Shown one piece after another: positions 18,732 to 25,042 of a stretch of 64,000 nucleotides of DNA. Made by a program: the position numbers and the translations under genes. The notes beneath the pieces were generated by a model. The model was not told where the DNA came from. It did not search any database and saw only the letters and a program-made list of their open reading frames with translations. Source of the stretch: Paenibacillus kribbensis (GTDB lineage: Bacteria; Bacillota; Bacilli; Paenibacillales; Paenibacillaceae); NCBI RefSeq assembly GCF_002240415.1, contig NZ_CP020028.1, forward strand, positions 4,055,501-4,119,500. The letters run 5' to 3'. Position 1 is the stretch's first letter; every line of letters begins with the position of its first letter.

Positions 18732-19307
18732 ATGATCCGTATTAGTCATTTGGTTCACGAGAGATTTATGTTCTTATTCAAATTTTTGCATTCACCTACA
18801 TATGTGGGAAGCATAACACCAAGCTCCAGATTTCTGGCTAAAAAAATGATTGAATCCATTCCTTGGAGTGAAGTTCATGCCGTCGCCGAGCTTGGGGCTG
18901 GCACGGGAGCGATTACACAATATATTTCTCCTGCCGCAAGAGCTCAAACCAAGGTGCTGCTGTTCGAGAAGGATCAGACCATGCAGCAGAGCCTAAAAAG
19001 AAGGTTCCCGAATTATCTGTGTTATTCCGATTCACGCGAGCTTCAGCTTGCCATAAAAAATGCCGAAATTGAGCAGCTAGACTGCATAATAAGCGGGCTG
19101 CCCTTTTTTAATTTCCCACAAGCCATGCGAGATCAGATCGTAGAGCAAATTCATCTATCGCTCAGAGATGGAGGAATGTTCGTCGCCTTTCAATATTCTA
19201 AACAAATGAAGCAGCAGTTAGGTGAATGGTTTGATATTGAAGAGATCAAGTTTGTGCCCATGAACATTCCCCCCGCATTCGTCTATGTATGCCGGAAGAA
19301 AGCATAA
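18732..19307 (+). CDS. SAM-dependent methyltransferase (phospholipid N-methyltransferase-like)
   Basis: A 191-residue class I methyltransferase. SPTYVGSITPSSRFLAKKM at the N-terminus is typical of the COG3963 phospholipid N-methyltransferase/rRNA dimethylase-like group, and AELGAGTGAITQYI (residues 52-65) is the SAM-binding loop. The acidic strand end is LLFEKDQ, and ISGLPFFNFP is the post-motif region that in relatives precedes the active site. The substrate is unconfirmed; membrane lipid methylation fits its coupling to a membrane protein gene (dedA starts 18 nt downstream). Confidence 0.75.
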   Translation: MIRISHLVHERFMFLFKFLHSPTYVGSITPSSRFLAKKMIESIPWSEVHAVAELGAGTGAITQYISPAARAQTKVLLFEKDQTMQQSLKRRFPNYLCYSDSRELQLAIKNAEIEQLDCIISGLPFFNFPQAMRDQIVEQIHLSLRDGGMFVAFQYSKQMKQQLGEWFDIEEIKFVPMNIPPAFVYVCRKKA

Positions 19308-19324
19308 GCAAGGGGGTAATGGGT

Positions 19325-19930
19325 ATGGATGTTGAATATTTAATTTCCATCATTGAACAGTACGGCTATGCGGCATTATTCTTTACTCTATGGCTCGGAA
19401 TCGTAGGGCTGCCCATTCCAGACGAAGTTGTTGTGATGACTGGCGGGGCTGTAACAAGCATGGGTATACTTCATCCGCTACCCGCTTTTGTAATGGTATA
19501 TCTTGGGGTTATATCGGGCTTATCCTTAGGTTATGTATTGGGGAGAATGTTAGGTATATCCGTTTTGGACCGTTTACGACGAAAGAAAAAAATGGAAAAG
19601 TACATTACGTTTTCGGAAAATTTAGTACATAAGTATGGAAATTTCACGATTTGCATCAGTTATTTGCTGCCCATCGTCCGTCACATTATTCCTTACATTG
19701 TCGGGATCAATAAAATAAGCTTCAAACGCTATGCGCTTTTCTCTTATTCAACCGGCTTGGTTTGGACGCTGATCTTCTTTCTGCTCGGACGTTTCTTTGG
19801 CAAGCATGTACAGACAGTTGGAGAACTGATACATCATTATGGCTTGCAGGTCACTTTGCTTCTCATTGTACTGACCTTTATATTTTTCATCATGAAATAT
19901 GTGTGGGGGAAGAAAGCAACAGAGGAGTAA
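19325..19930 (+). CDS. DedA/SNARE-associated family membrane protein
   Basis: A 201-residue polytopic membrane protein with about four to five hydrophobic stretches. The DedA signatures are WLGIVGLPIPDEVVVMTGGA (re-entrant loop with acidic residues) and RHIIPYIVGINKISFKRYAL (essential Arg region). Some DedA proteins are undecaprenyl-phosphate or phospholipid translocases. The start at 19325 is set by AAGGGGG at 8-nt spacing; upstream ATGs at 19289 and 19319 are too near or overlap the previous gene. Likely co-transcribed with the methyltransferase. Confidence 0.85.
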   Translation: MDVEYLISIIEQYGYAALFFTLWLGIVGLPIPDEVVVMTGGAVTSMGILHPLPAFVMVYLGVISGLSLGYVLGRMLGISVLDRLRRKKKMEKYITFSENLVHKYGNFTICISYLLPIVRHIIPYIVGINKISFKRYALFSYSTGLVWTLIFFLLGRFFGKHVQTVGELIHHYGLQVTLLLIVLTFIFFIMKYVWGKKATEE

Positions 19931-19943
19931 TTTGGGGTAAAGC

Positions 19944-19994
19944 ATGTTCGGCATGTTCATTCTGGCGTTACTTACCTACATGAAAAAGAAATAG
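19944..19994 (+). pseudogene. Truncated holin-like type I toxin (C-terminal remnant)
   Basis: A 16-codon frame, MFGMFILALLTYMKKK, resembles the C-terminal half of holin-like (Hol_Tox) type I toxins. An in-frame TAA two codons upstream removes the usual N-terminus, and the dedA stop codon lies 14 nt ahead. The DNA from the KKK codons onwards (AAAAAGAAATAGACCGCCCT) is nearly identical to that at the intact toxin (21326-21409), including the terminal hairpin. GGGG 6 nt before the ATG might still allow translation. Confidence 0.6.
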
Positions 19995-20022
19995 ACCGCC
20001 CTGACCAAAGGTAAACGGTCTA
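19992..20022 (+). terminator. Toxin-type terminator hairpin at the remnant copy
   Basis: TAGACCG and CGGTCTA pair and include the stop codon of the remnant. The sequence around it is shared with the hairpin at 21407-21438 of the intact locus. Confidence 0.65.
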
Positions 20023-20075
20023 TTCTCGACCTTATCTTTCGCGGCCGACTGCTCTTTATGCAGTTGCTGTATGCT

Positions 20076-20099
20076 GGAGCCGTGTTAGAGCACGGCTCC
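20076..20099. other. Second hairpin downstream of the toxin remnant
   Basis: GGAGCCGTG and CACGGCTCC pair perfectly around TTAGAG and are followed on the plus strand by TTAATTATT. Its position mirrors the third hairpin of the intact toxin locus (21493-21530), so it is probably the fossil of that antitoxin/3' UTR region. Confidence 0.6.
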
Positions 20100-20232
20100 T
20101 TAATTATTCTCACCTCATTATAACCGATTTTACGTAATTGCGTGTTTTTATTGCTTGGATAATTATATAAGCGAGTTTAAAAGTTACCTTAGTGCCACTA
20201 CGCAGACGGATAGTGCTTCCCATCGCCACCGC

Positions 20233-20277
20233 CCCCGGATTTCTTGAATTAAGTCTTTCATCGGTAGAAATCCGGGG
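20233..20277. repeat. Long hairpin in non-coding DNA, possible dispersed repeat
   Basis: CCCCGGATTTC and GAAATCCGGGG are exact 11-nt inverted arms around a 23-nt loop. The surroundings (20110-20373) carry an 87-codon open frame on the minus strand with no recognisable family, which I do not accept as a gene. The structure suits a mobile repeat or a structured RNA; copy number cannot be judged here. Confidence 0.4.
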
Positions 20278-20382
20278 ACAAAAGCGACCGCTTCGCTTGT
20301 ACAGCACCATTCCGTCTACTCCGTTTTCCATATACATTTTTTCAGTTCGGCTTATATAGACTTTATTCCTCATATGACAGGA

Positions 20383-20615
20383 CTATAGAGCCAGATCATA
20401 ATGATAAAATTCCCCATCCTTGATATATTGGCTTCTTTCATACACTCTTTGGGCTGTAACATTATTCTTTCCTGTCGTTACCCTATACCCTAGCTCCTGT
20501 AAGCTTGCATGTTGCTGAGCAGCATTCAATAATAGTTGGGAGATCCTTCGTTTTCGTACTCTTCATCCACGTCCAAGATCATTTCATCGAAATAGAAGAA
20601 AACAAAGGATACAAT
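20383..20615 (-). pseudogene. GNAT acetyltransferase pseudogene (frameshift, N-terminus lost)
   Basis: The minus strand reads SFVFFYFDEMILDVDEEYEN, then changes frame near 20544 and continues ISQLLLNAAQQHASLQELGY to KNNVTAQRVYERSQYIKDGE and FYHYDLAL-stop. Restoring one G at the shift joins both frames into a typical GNAT acetyl-CoA-binding half with the C-terminal Tyr motif. No N-terminal half is found upstream, so the gene is both frameshifted and truncated. Confidence 0.8.
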
Positions 20616-20738
20616 TGTGTACAATAATAAAAATGATCGACTGAAAAAGATATAATTTTCCTTTTTTTACTTATCATTTTAAGTCAAATTAAGAATGTTC
20701 ACAAAATATTCGATATTTATTGAAATTTCCTATTGATT

Positions 20739-20758
20739 TGATGTCACTATGATGTCAC
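20739..20758 (+). repeat. Direct repeat upstream of the 20855 gene
   Basis: TGATGTCAC occurs twice with a 2-nt spacer (11-nt period, one helical turn), immediately upstream of the putative promoter at 20766-20794. This geometry fits an operator for an activator dimer. Confidence 0.5.
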
Positions 20759-20765
20759 CTTTCGG

Positions 20766-20794
20766 TATACCAAACTGCTATGTAATGATACAAT
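20766..20794 (+). promoter_or_regulatory. Putative promoter with extended -10
   Basis: A TG dinucleotide one base before TACAAT (20789-20794) and a poor -35 (TATACC, 17-nt spacer) suggest a promoter that needs the direct repeat upstream for activation. It would start transcription about 55 nt before the 20855 gene. Confidence 0.5.
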
Positions 20795-20854
20795 ATTTAC
20801 ATGATATTTTGTCATCCCACATTAAAATATTTTCCCTCCGGAGGTTTGCAAATC

Positions 20855-21145
20855 ATGTCTAATTCTTTAGAAATATTAATTGAACCCATAATCAGAAACC
20901 GTTTAGAAACATTGTATAATAATCTTTCTAAGACCATACCGGAATACAACCAATTTTCCACGGAGAGCAACCAGTATTTTCAACAAATCCGTGAATCCGT
21001 TCCCGAGCATCTCGAACATACCCTGTTTTTATATGAAGATGCCCAAATCTCTCTACAATCTATTCTGGAGAACCAAATATATTTACAGGGATTCAAAGAT
21101 GCTATGCAATTTTTAGATGAGTTACGTAACACCCATACTGGTTAA
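20855..21145 (+). CDS. Small helical protein of unknown function
   Basis: A 96-residue protein beginning MSNSLEILIEPIIRNRLETL, predicted almost entirely helical, acidic, with no signal peptide or membrane segment. The body (YFQQIRESVPEHLEHTLFLY, then LQGFKDAMQFLDEL) recalls small DUF-type proteins such as DUF6809, but I cannot confirm this. The start is set by GGAGG 10 nt upstream rather than an ATG at 20801 that overlaps the promoter. It has its own promoter and terminator and lies between the two toxin loci. Confidence 0.7.
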   Translation: MSNSLEILIEPIIRNRLETLYNNLSKTIPEYNQFSTESNQYFQQIRESVPEHLEHTLFLYEDAQISLQSILENQIYLQGFKDAMQFLDELRNTHTG

Positions 21146-21195
21146 GAACTACATAATGATTTTTAACTTTATAAATATATCTTTTGGAAAAACAA

Positions 21196-21219
21196 AAAAC
21201 GCCTAGAAACAGGCGTTTT
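21196..21219 (+). terminator. Terminator after the 20855 gene
   Basis: AAAACGCCT and AGGCGTTTT pair perfectly around AGAAAC and are followed by CATTTTTG. It lies 50 nt past the stop codon. Confidence 0.85.
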
Positions 21220-21251
21220 CATTTTTGTCCTTTTTAGCAATACTATCCATA

Positions 21252-21260
21252 TGATATACT
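21252..21260 (+). promoter_or_regulatory. Extended -10 promoter of the holin-like toxin mRNA
   Basis: TGATATACT is an extended -10 element; no good -35 is seen. Transcription would start near 21268, leaving a structured leader of about 58 nt before the toxin start codon. Confidence 0.5.
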
Positions 21261-21302
21261 ATAAACTAACAACAGAATGGCTTAGATGGGCGGTCGGCTA
21301 GT

Positions 21303-21316
21303 CTCCTGCAAAGGAG
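21303..21316 (+). promoter_or_regulatory. Hairpin masking the toxin ribosome binding site
   Basis: CTCCT (21303-21307) pairs with AGGAG (21312-21316) around GCAA, so the Shine-Dalgarno AAAGGAGG of the toxin is sequestered in the mRNA. Such masking is common in type I toxins, where it delays translation until the mRNA is processed. Confidence 0.6.
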
Positions 21317-21325
21317 GTGAGGCCT

Positions 21326-21409
21326 GTGGAGGTTAAAGATACGCTGATGTTGATGATTCAATTTGCAACGTTGGTGATCTTGATTATTTCCTTCAACAAA
21401 AAGAAGTAG
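21326..21409 (+). CDS. Holin-like type I toxin peptide (27 residues)
   Basis: A tiny frame starting at GTG, 8 nt after AAAGGAGG. It encodes MEVKDTLMLMIQFATLV followed by a hydrophobic stretch and the basic tail FNKKK. This layout (short acidic/polar head, one membrane helix, Lys tail) is that of the putative holin-like toxin family of Firmicutes type I toxin-antitoxin systems, which depolarise membranes when overproduced. The stop codon lies in the terminator hairpin, and the downstream hairpin series is characteristic. A truncated sister copy lies at 19944-19994. Confidence 0.8.
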   Translation: MEVKDTLMLMIQFATLVILIISFNKKK

Positions 21410-21530
21410 ACCGCCCTCTGGAAAAGGTTAGCGGTCTATTTCACTGACTAAAACTTTTTGAACAGCCACCGCCCTTATAAGCGGCTGTTGTTAAAAGAGT
21501 GAGGATGTTGGCTGCATCCTTACTCTTTTT
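21407..21530 (-). ncRNA. Candidate antisense antitoxin RNA region of the type I locus
   Basis: Three hairpins follow the toxin frame: 21407-21438 (TAGACCGC with GCGGTCTA), 21461-21489 (AACAGCC with GGCTGTT) and 21493-21530. In related loci a convergent antisense RNA covers this part and ends in the shared hairpin; here the minus strand after the first hairpin reads CTTCTTTTTG, a plausible T tract. No minus-strand promoter was confirmed, so the RNA itself is an inference from locus architecture. Confidence 0.4.
21493..21530 (+). terminator. Terminator of the toxin transcript
   Basis: AAAGAGTGAGGATG and CATCCTTACTCTTT form a long stem with one mismatch, followed by TT and a C. It is the strongest plus-strand terminator of the locus. 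Confidence 0.75.
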
Positions 21531-21569
21531 CAGTATATACTTATTAGCTTTAGTTTATCACAGGAAAAA

Positions 21570-21586
21570 CCATATTGCCAATATGG
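21570..21586 (-). terminator. Terminator after the alkaline phosphatase gene
   Basis: CCATATT and AATATGG pair perfectly around 3 nt and are followed on the minus strand by TTTTTCCTG. It is 35 nt past the phosphatase stop codon. Confidence 0.75.
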
Positions 21587-21620
21587 AAAATCTTTTAAGG
21601 GGCGGCTTTCACACCCTGAG

Positions 21621-22934
21621 CTACTTCTTTAATTGAAGCAGCTTAATCAGCTTGTCATGAATGGCAGTATTCGGATAATTGCCGGTAAATTGAGAGGAGC
21701 CGGGTCCCATTGCAGTCAATGCCACATCTACTGCGGTGTGTCCTTTTGTCGTCCAATCAATATAAAACGTTTCGTCCGTGCCGTGAATGGTGAAAGGACC
21801 GTCTTCATTGGTTGTACCATCGTCGACTTCATCTTTCGCATCCTTACCTTCAATCGCCAAACCGCCTGTTTCATGGTCTGCCGTCACCAGAACTAATGTA
21901 TCTGGATGTGCTTTGGCATAGTCCTTAGCTACTTTAACAGCCTTATCCAGCTGTTGCCCGGCCTTGATCGTTAATTCACCTTCATTATCATGCGCCATCT
22001 CGTCAGTTCCTTCCTCTTCCACCATCAGGAAAAAACCTTTTTTGTTTTTGGAAAGAACGTCAATCGCTTTTGTTGTCATATCCGGCAAAGAAACCGTTGG
22101 ATTGTATGAGTTGCCGAGCTTGTTGTGAGCTTGGAACATTTCTTCATTGGCGAACAATCCGAGCAGTTTAGAGCCTTTGGCTGCTTTCATTTCCGCCTGA
22201 TCCGTCACATAGCTATAGCCCAATTTCTTGGCCTGCTCCACCAGATTTCCTTGAGTTCCCTTACTAGCTTCCTCAGGATCTTCTGCTGGCGCATCTGGAT
22301 GTTTACCTGCTGTTCCTGCAGGATACCAGAAATCCTCGCCACCGCCCAGAATAACATCCAGCTTGCTCTTTTCCAGATACTGCTTGGCAATCTCACTTTG
22401 AGCGGAACGCTTCTCGACATGCGCACCAAAGGCTGCCCCGGTTGCGTCTGTCACTTGACTTGTCGTCACGACACCTGTGGACATGCCTGCTTTTTTGGCC
22501 AGCTCCATGATGGTTGTGACTGGTTTTTTATTCATATCCATCCCGATCGCGCCATTATATGTTTTGACACCTGTTGCAATTGCAGTAGCTGCGGCTGCCG
22601 AATCCGTAACCAGGTTGTCCCCCGAACTCGTGCTGACCAAGCCTGTTACAGGCATATTGTCCATTTCAAGCAATCCCGACTTTCCAACCGTGGCCAGACG
22701 AATCGCGTTGCGACTTGCTTCTCCCATACCATCGCCGATAAAAAGAATGACATTTTTAGGAGCAGCGGCTTTAGCTGATGCTGTGCTCTGTCCTTTGGAT
22801 GCCTGTGCAGTTGTAGACTTGGCTTTAGATGAGGCTGCAAAAGCGTTAGGGATATCTGCGGATAACAATGGCACACTCAAAACGGTAATTGCACCTAAAG
22901 CAAGGATACTCTTTTTCATTGAACGCTTTTTCAC
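21621..22934 (-). CDS. Secreted alkaline phosphatase (PhoA/PhoB family)
   Basis: A 437-residue exported phosphomonoesterase. The signal peptide runs from MKKRSMKKSILALG through a hydrophobic core to about NAFA, followed by an Ala/Ser/Lys-rich linker. Catalytic features are KNVILFIGDGMG (metal-binding Asp), LVTDSAAAATAIATGVKT with the nucleophilic Ser, MVEEEGTDEMAHDNE and LVTADHETGGLAIEG, and a C-terminal TKGHTAVDV His. It supplies inorganic phosphate outside the cell; PhoP control is likely but no Pho box was identified. The GTG start at 22934 has GGAG 9 nt upstream; a TTG at 22949 would lack one. Confidence 0.95.
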   Translation of the reverse strand: MKKRSMKKSILALGAITVLSVPLLSADIPNAFAASSKAKSTTAQASKGQSTASAKAAAPKNVILFIGDGMGEASRNAIRLATVGKSGLLEMDNMPVTGLVSTSSGDNLVTDSAAAATAIATGVKTYNGAIGMDMNKKPVTTIMELAKKAGMSTGVVTTSQVTDATGAAFGAHVEKRSAQSEIAKQYLEKSKLDVILGGGEDFWYPAGTAGKHPDAPAEDPEEASKGTQGNLVEQAKKLGYSYVTDQAEMKAAKGSKLLGLFANEEMFQAHNKLGNSYNPTVSLPDMTTKAIDVLSKNKKGFFLMVEEEGTDEMAHDNEGELTIKAGQQLDKAVKVAKDYAKAHPDTLVLVTADHETGGLAIEGKDAKDEVDDGTTNEDGPFTIHGTDETFYIDWTTKGHTAVDVALTAMGPGSSQFTGNYPNTAIHDKLIKLLQLKK

Positions 22935-23052
22935 AGGCTCACACTCCAATAGGATTATTATTCATACATGATGAAATAATCATATATTTGTTTTGTGAAA
23001 TTTTATGAAGCAATAGATTACGCGAATGTAAAAATTGTTTTCATAAAGCACA

Positions 23053-23092
23053 AAAAAGGCATCGACTCTTGTAATCAAGGTCGGTGCCTTTT
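23053..23092 (-). terminator. Terminator after the recQ-radical SAM operon
   Basis: On the minus strand AAAAGGCACCGACCTTG pairs with CAAGAGTCGATGCC (two mismatches) across a short loop and is followed by TTTTTT. It is 24 nt past the stop codon at 23116. Confidence 0.85.
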
Positions 23093-23115
23093 GTAATTTT
23101 AAAAGCTATTTTCAG

Positions 23116-25029
23116 CTAAATCGCGGCAATTTCCTTGCCGATCGGCATGGTATAATACAGCGGCTTTTGCTGCTCGTTTTGCTGATAGACTACCAGCAGC
23201 AGCGTTCGCCCTTCAGCAGTCAATGGGCCACCCCCGCTCAGGATATGGTCCAGACTGAACGGCAAAATATCCAGCACAGCGTGCTTTTGCAGTTCCTTTT
23301 CACCCAGCTTCAAGGAAGCGAAGGCCGGGATCATCTCGCGATATGGCTGCGACTGCTGGCTGCTCTTAGCTGAATCAACATCCGCAGCTGTAGAAGAAGA
23401 AGCCTGTGCAGCATTCGTTCCACCTGTATGTTGCTTGCCTGTCTCTGCCACACCGTCCGCAGCCACAGGAGACAGCAGTGCATCCGGGTGCTGGAGAACC
23501 ATTTTCATATAGCTGGACCAGTCGTCCTTCTCCAGGGTATGCTCCCACCAGATCTTACGCGGCTTGTATTTATGGTTCAGGAAATAATCGAGCTTCATCA
23601 GCCCAAGCACGATATCCATTCGCTTCGTTCCGCGCGATTCCAGAAAGGACTGGAGACGCGTGAACAAATCTTCGAGCTGGTGGCCGATTTTTTGCCAGCC
23701 TTGCCCCTCCCAATAATCTCCAAACTCTTGAAAGAAATCAAAGGCAGATGCAAATTCACGCTCGATCAAATAGTTCACCGTATGGTCCATACGATGGGAA
23801 TTCCAGTATTTCTCCAAAACATCTTCCAGGCGCTTGAGCCGGACGATATCGGCAAAGGAAAGGACATCGTTGCTCAGCATCTCATAAGGTGCCACATCCA
23901 TGTATGTGTAATTGTACTTGGCGGCGTCAATACGCAGCCCCGTTCCGCGCAGCATTTTAAGGAAGCCGAGTTGGAGCTCTTCCGGGCCAAGCGCAAAAAC
24001 GTCATTAAACGTTTTGCGGAATGTGTTGTAGTCCTCCTGAGGCAGTCCGGCGATCAGATCCAGATGCTGGTCGATTTTGCCGCTTTGCTTGACCTTCGTA
24101 ACGGTGCGGGAAAGCTTGGCAAAGTTCTGCCGGCGTTTAACCAGCTCATTGGTCGGGTCGTTCGTCGATTGGACACCAATTTCAAAGCGAAAGATGCCTG
24201 GCGGCGCATTTTCCGCCAAATAATCCAGCACCTCGGGACGCATAATATCTGCCGTAATCTCAAACTGGAAGACACAGCCGCGATGGTTTTCAATCAGAAA
24301 CTTGAACATTTCCAGCGCATAGTCCCGTTTAATATTAAATGTACGGTCTACAAACTTGATCAATTTGGCCCCGTTGTCAATCAGATACAGAATATCCGAC
24401 TTCGTGCGCTCAATATCGTAATAACGTACCCCAACCTCAATGCTCGACAGACAAAATTGGCAGCTGAACGGGCAACCCCGGCTCGTTTCAAAATAAACAA
24501 CCCGTTTCCCGAGTTCCGGTATATCCTCTGCAAAACGGTATGGCGACGGCAGCTCGTTCAAATCCGCCTTCGGGCGGCCCGGCATCAGAATGACCTCTTC
24601 TCCCTTGCGGTAAGCCAGTCCATACACAAAATGGAACTTGCGATCCCCCTCCAGCTCCTGGAGCAGTTGATGAAACGTTTCTTCTCCCTCACCAACAACG
24701 ATGAAATCTACATTCGTTAAGCGCTTCATCCAGTGCTCCGTATCGTAGGATACCTCTGGACCACCGAGTACGATTTTGACCTCGGGCATAATCTTTTTCA
24801 ACACGTCAATCACTTTAATCGTCTCTTCAATGTTCCAAATATAGCAGGAGAAGCCGATGACATCTGCTCCCCGCTGAAACAAATCGGAAACGATGTTCAT
24901 CACCGGGTCCTTGATCGTGTACTCCGCCAGCTCGATGTCAAAGTCCTTTTCGCTGTAGGCTTTGAGACAGCGGATGGCCAGCGAGGTATGGATATATTTT
25001 GCATTTAACGTTGATAAAATAACTTTCAT
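23116..25029 (-). CDS. B12-binding domain radical SAM protein (DUF4080 type)
   Basis: A 637-residue cobalamin-binding radical SAM enzyme of unknown substrate. The N-terminal B12-binding-like domain spans about residues 1-140 (VIGFSCYIWN, KIVLGGPEVS, FIVVGEGEETF). The radical SAM core has the cluster ligands Cys186, Cys190 and Cys193 in SRGCPFSCQFC. The C-terminal part (about 390-640) is the DUF4080-type extension with an Ala/Ser/Thr-rich linker near 545-570. It starts 13 nt after recQ, so the two genes are co-transcribed, an arrangement with no obvious biochemical explanation. Confidence 0.85.
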   Translation of the reverse strand: MKVILSTLNAKYIHTSLAIRCLKAYSEKDFDIELAEYTIKDPVMNIVSDLFQRGADVIGFSCYIWNIEETIKVIDVLKKIMPEVKIVLGGPEVSYDTEHWMKRLTNVDFIVVGEGEETFHQLLQELEGDRKFHFVYGLAYRKGEEVILMPGRPKADLNELPSPYRFAEDIPELGKRVVYFETSRGCPFSCQFCLSSIEVGVRYYDIERTKSDILYLIDNGAKLIKFVDRTFNIKRDYALEMFKFLIENHRGCVFQFEITADIMRPEVLDYLAENAPPGIFRFEIGVQSTNDPTNELVKRRQNFAKLSRTVTKVKQSGKIDQHLDLIAGLPQEDYNTFRKTFNDVFALGPEELQLGFLKMLRGTGLRIDAAKYNYTYMDVAPYEMLSNDVLSFADIVRLKRLEDVLEKYWNSHRMDHTVNYLIEREFASAFDFFQEFGDYWEGQGWQKIGHQLEDLFTRLQSFLESRGTKRMDIVLGLMKLDYFLNHKYKPRKIWWEHTLEKDDWSSYMKMVLQHPDALLSPVAADGVAETGKQHTGGTNAAQASSSTAADVDSAKSSQQSQPYREMIPAFASLKLGEKELQKHAVLDILPFSLDHILSGGGPLTAEGRTLLLVVYQQNEQQKPLYYTMPIGKEIAAI

Positions 25030-25042
25030 AGGTCACAACCTT

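Noticed and set aside
20233..20277. Integron attC site
   Set aside because: The arms lack the conserved RYYYAAC/GTTRRRY core sites.
20110..20373. 87-codon minus-strand frame
   Set aside because: No ribosome binding site, odd composition, and it spans a strong hairpin; more likely non-coding or repeat DNA.
23428..24720. 430-codon plus-strand frame
   Set aside because: It is the exact shadow of the radical SAM gene; its translation has no coherent domain, whereas the minus strand has the CxxxCxxC cluster motif.
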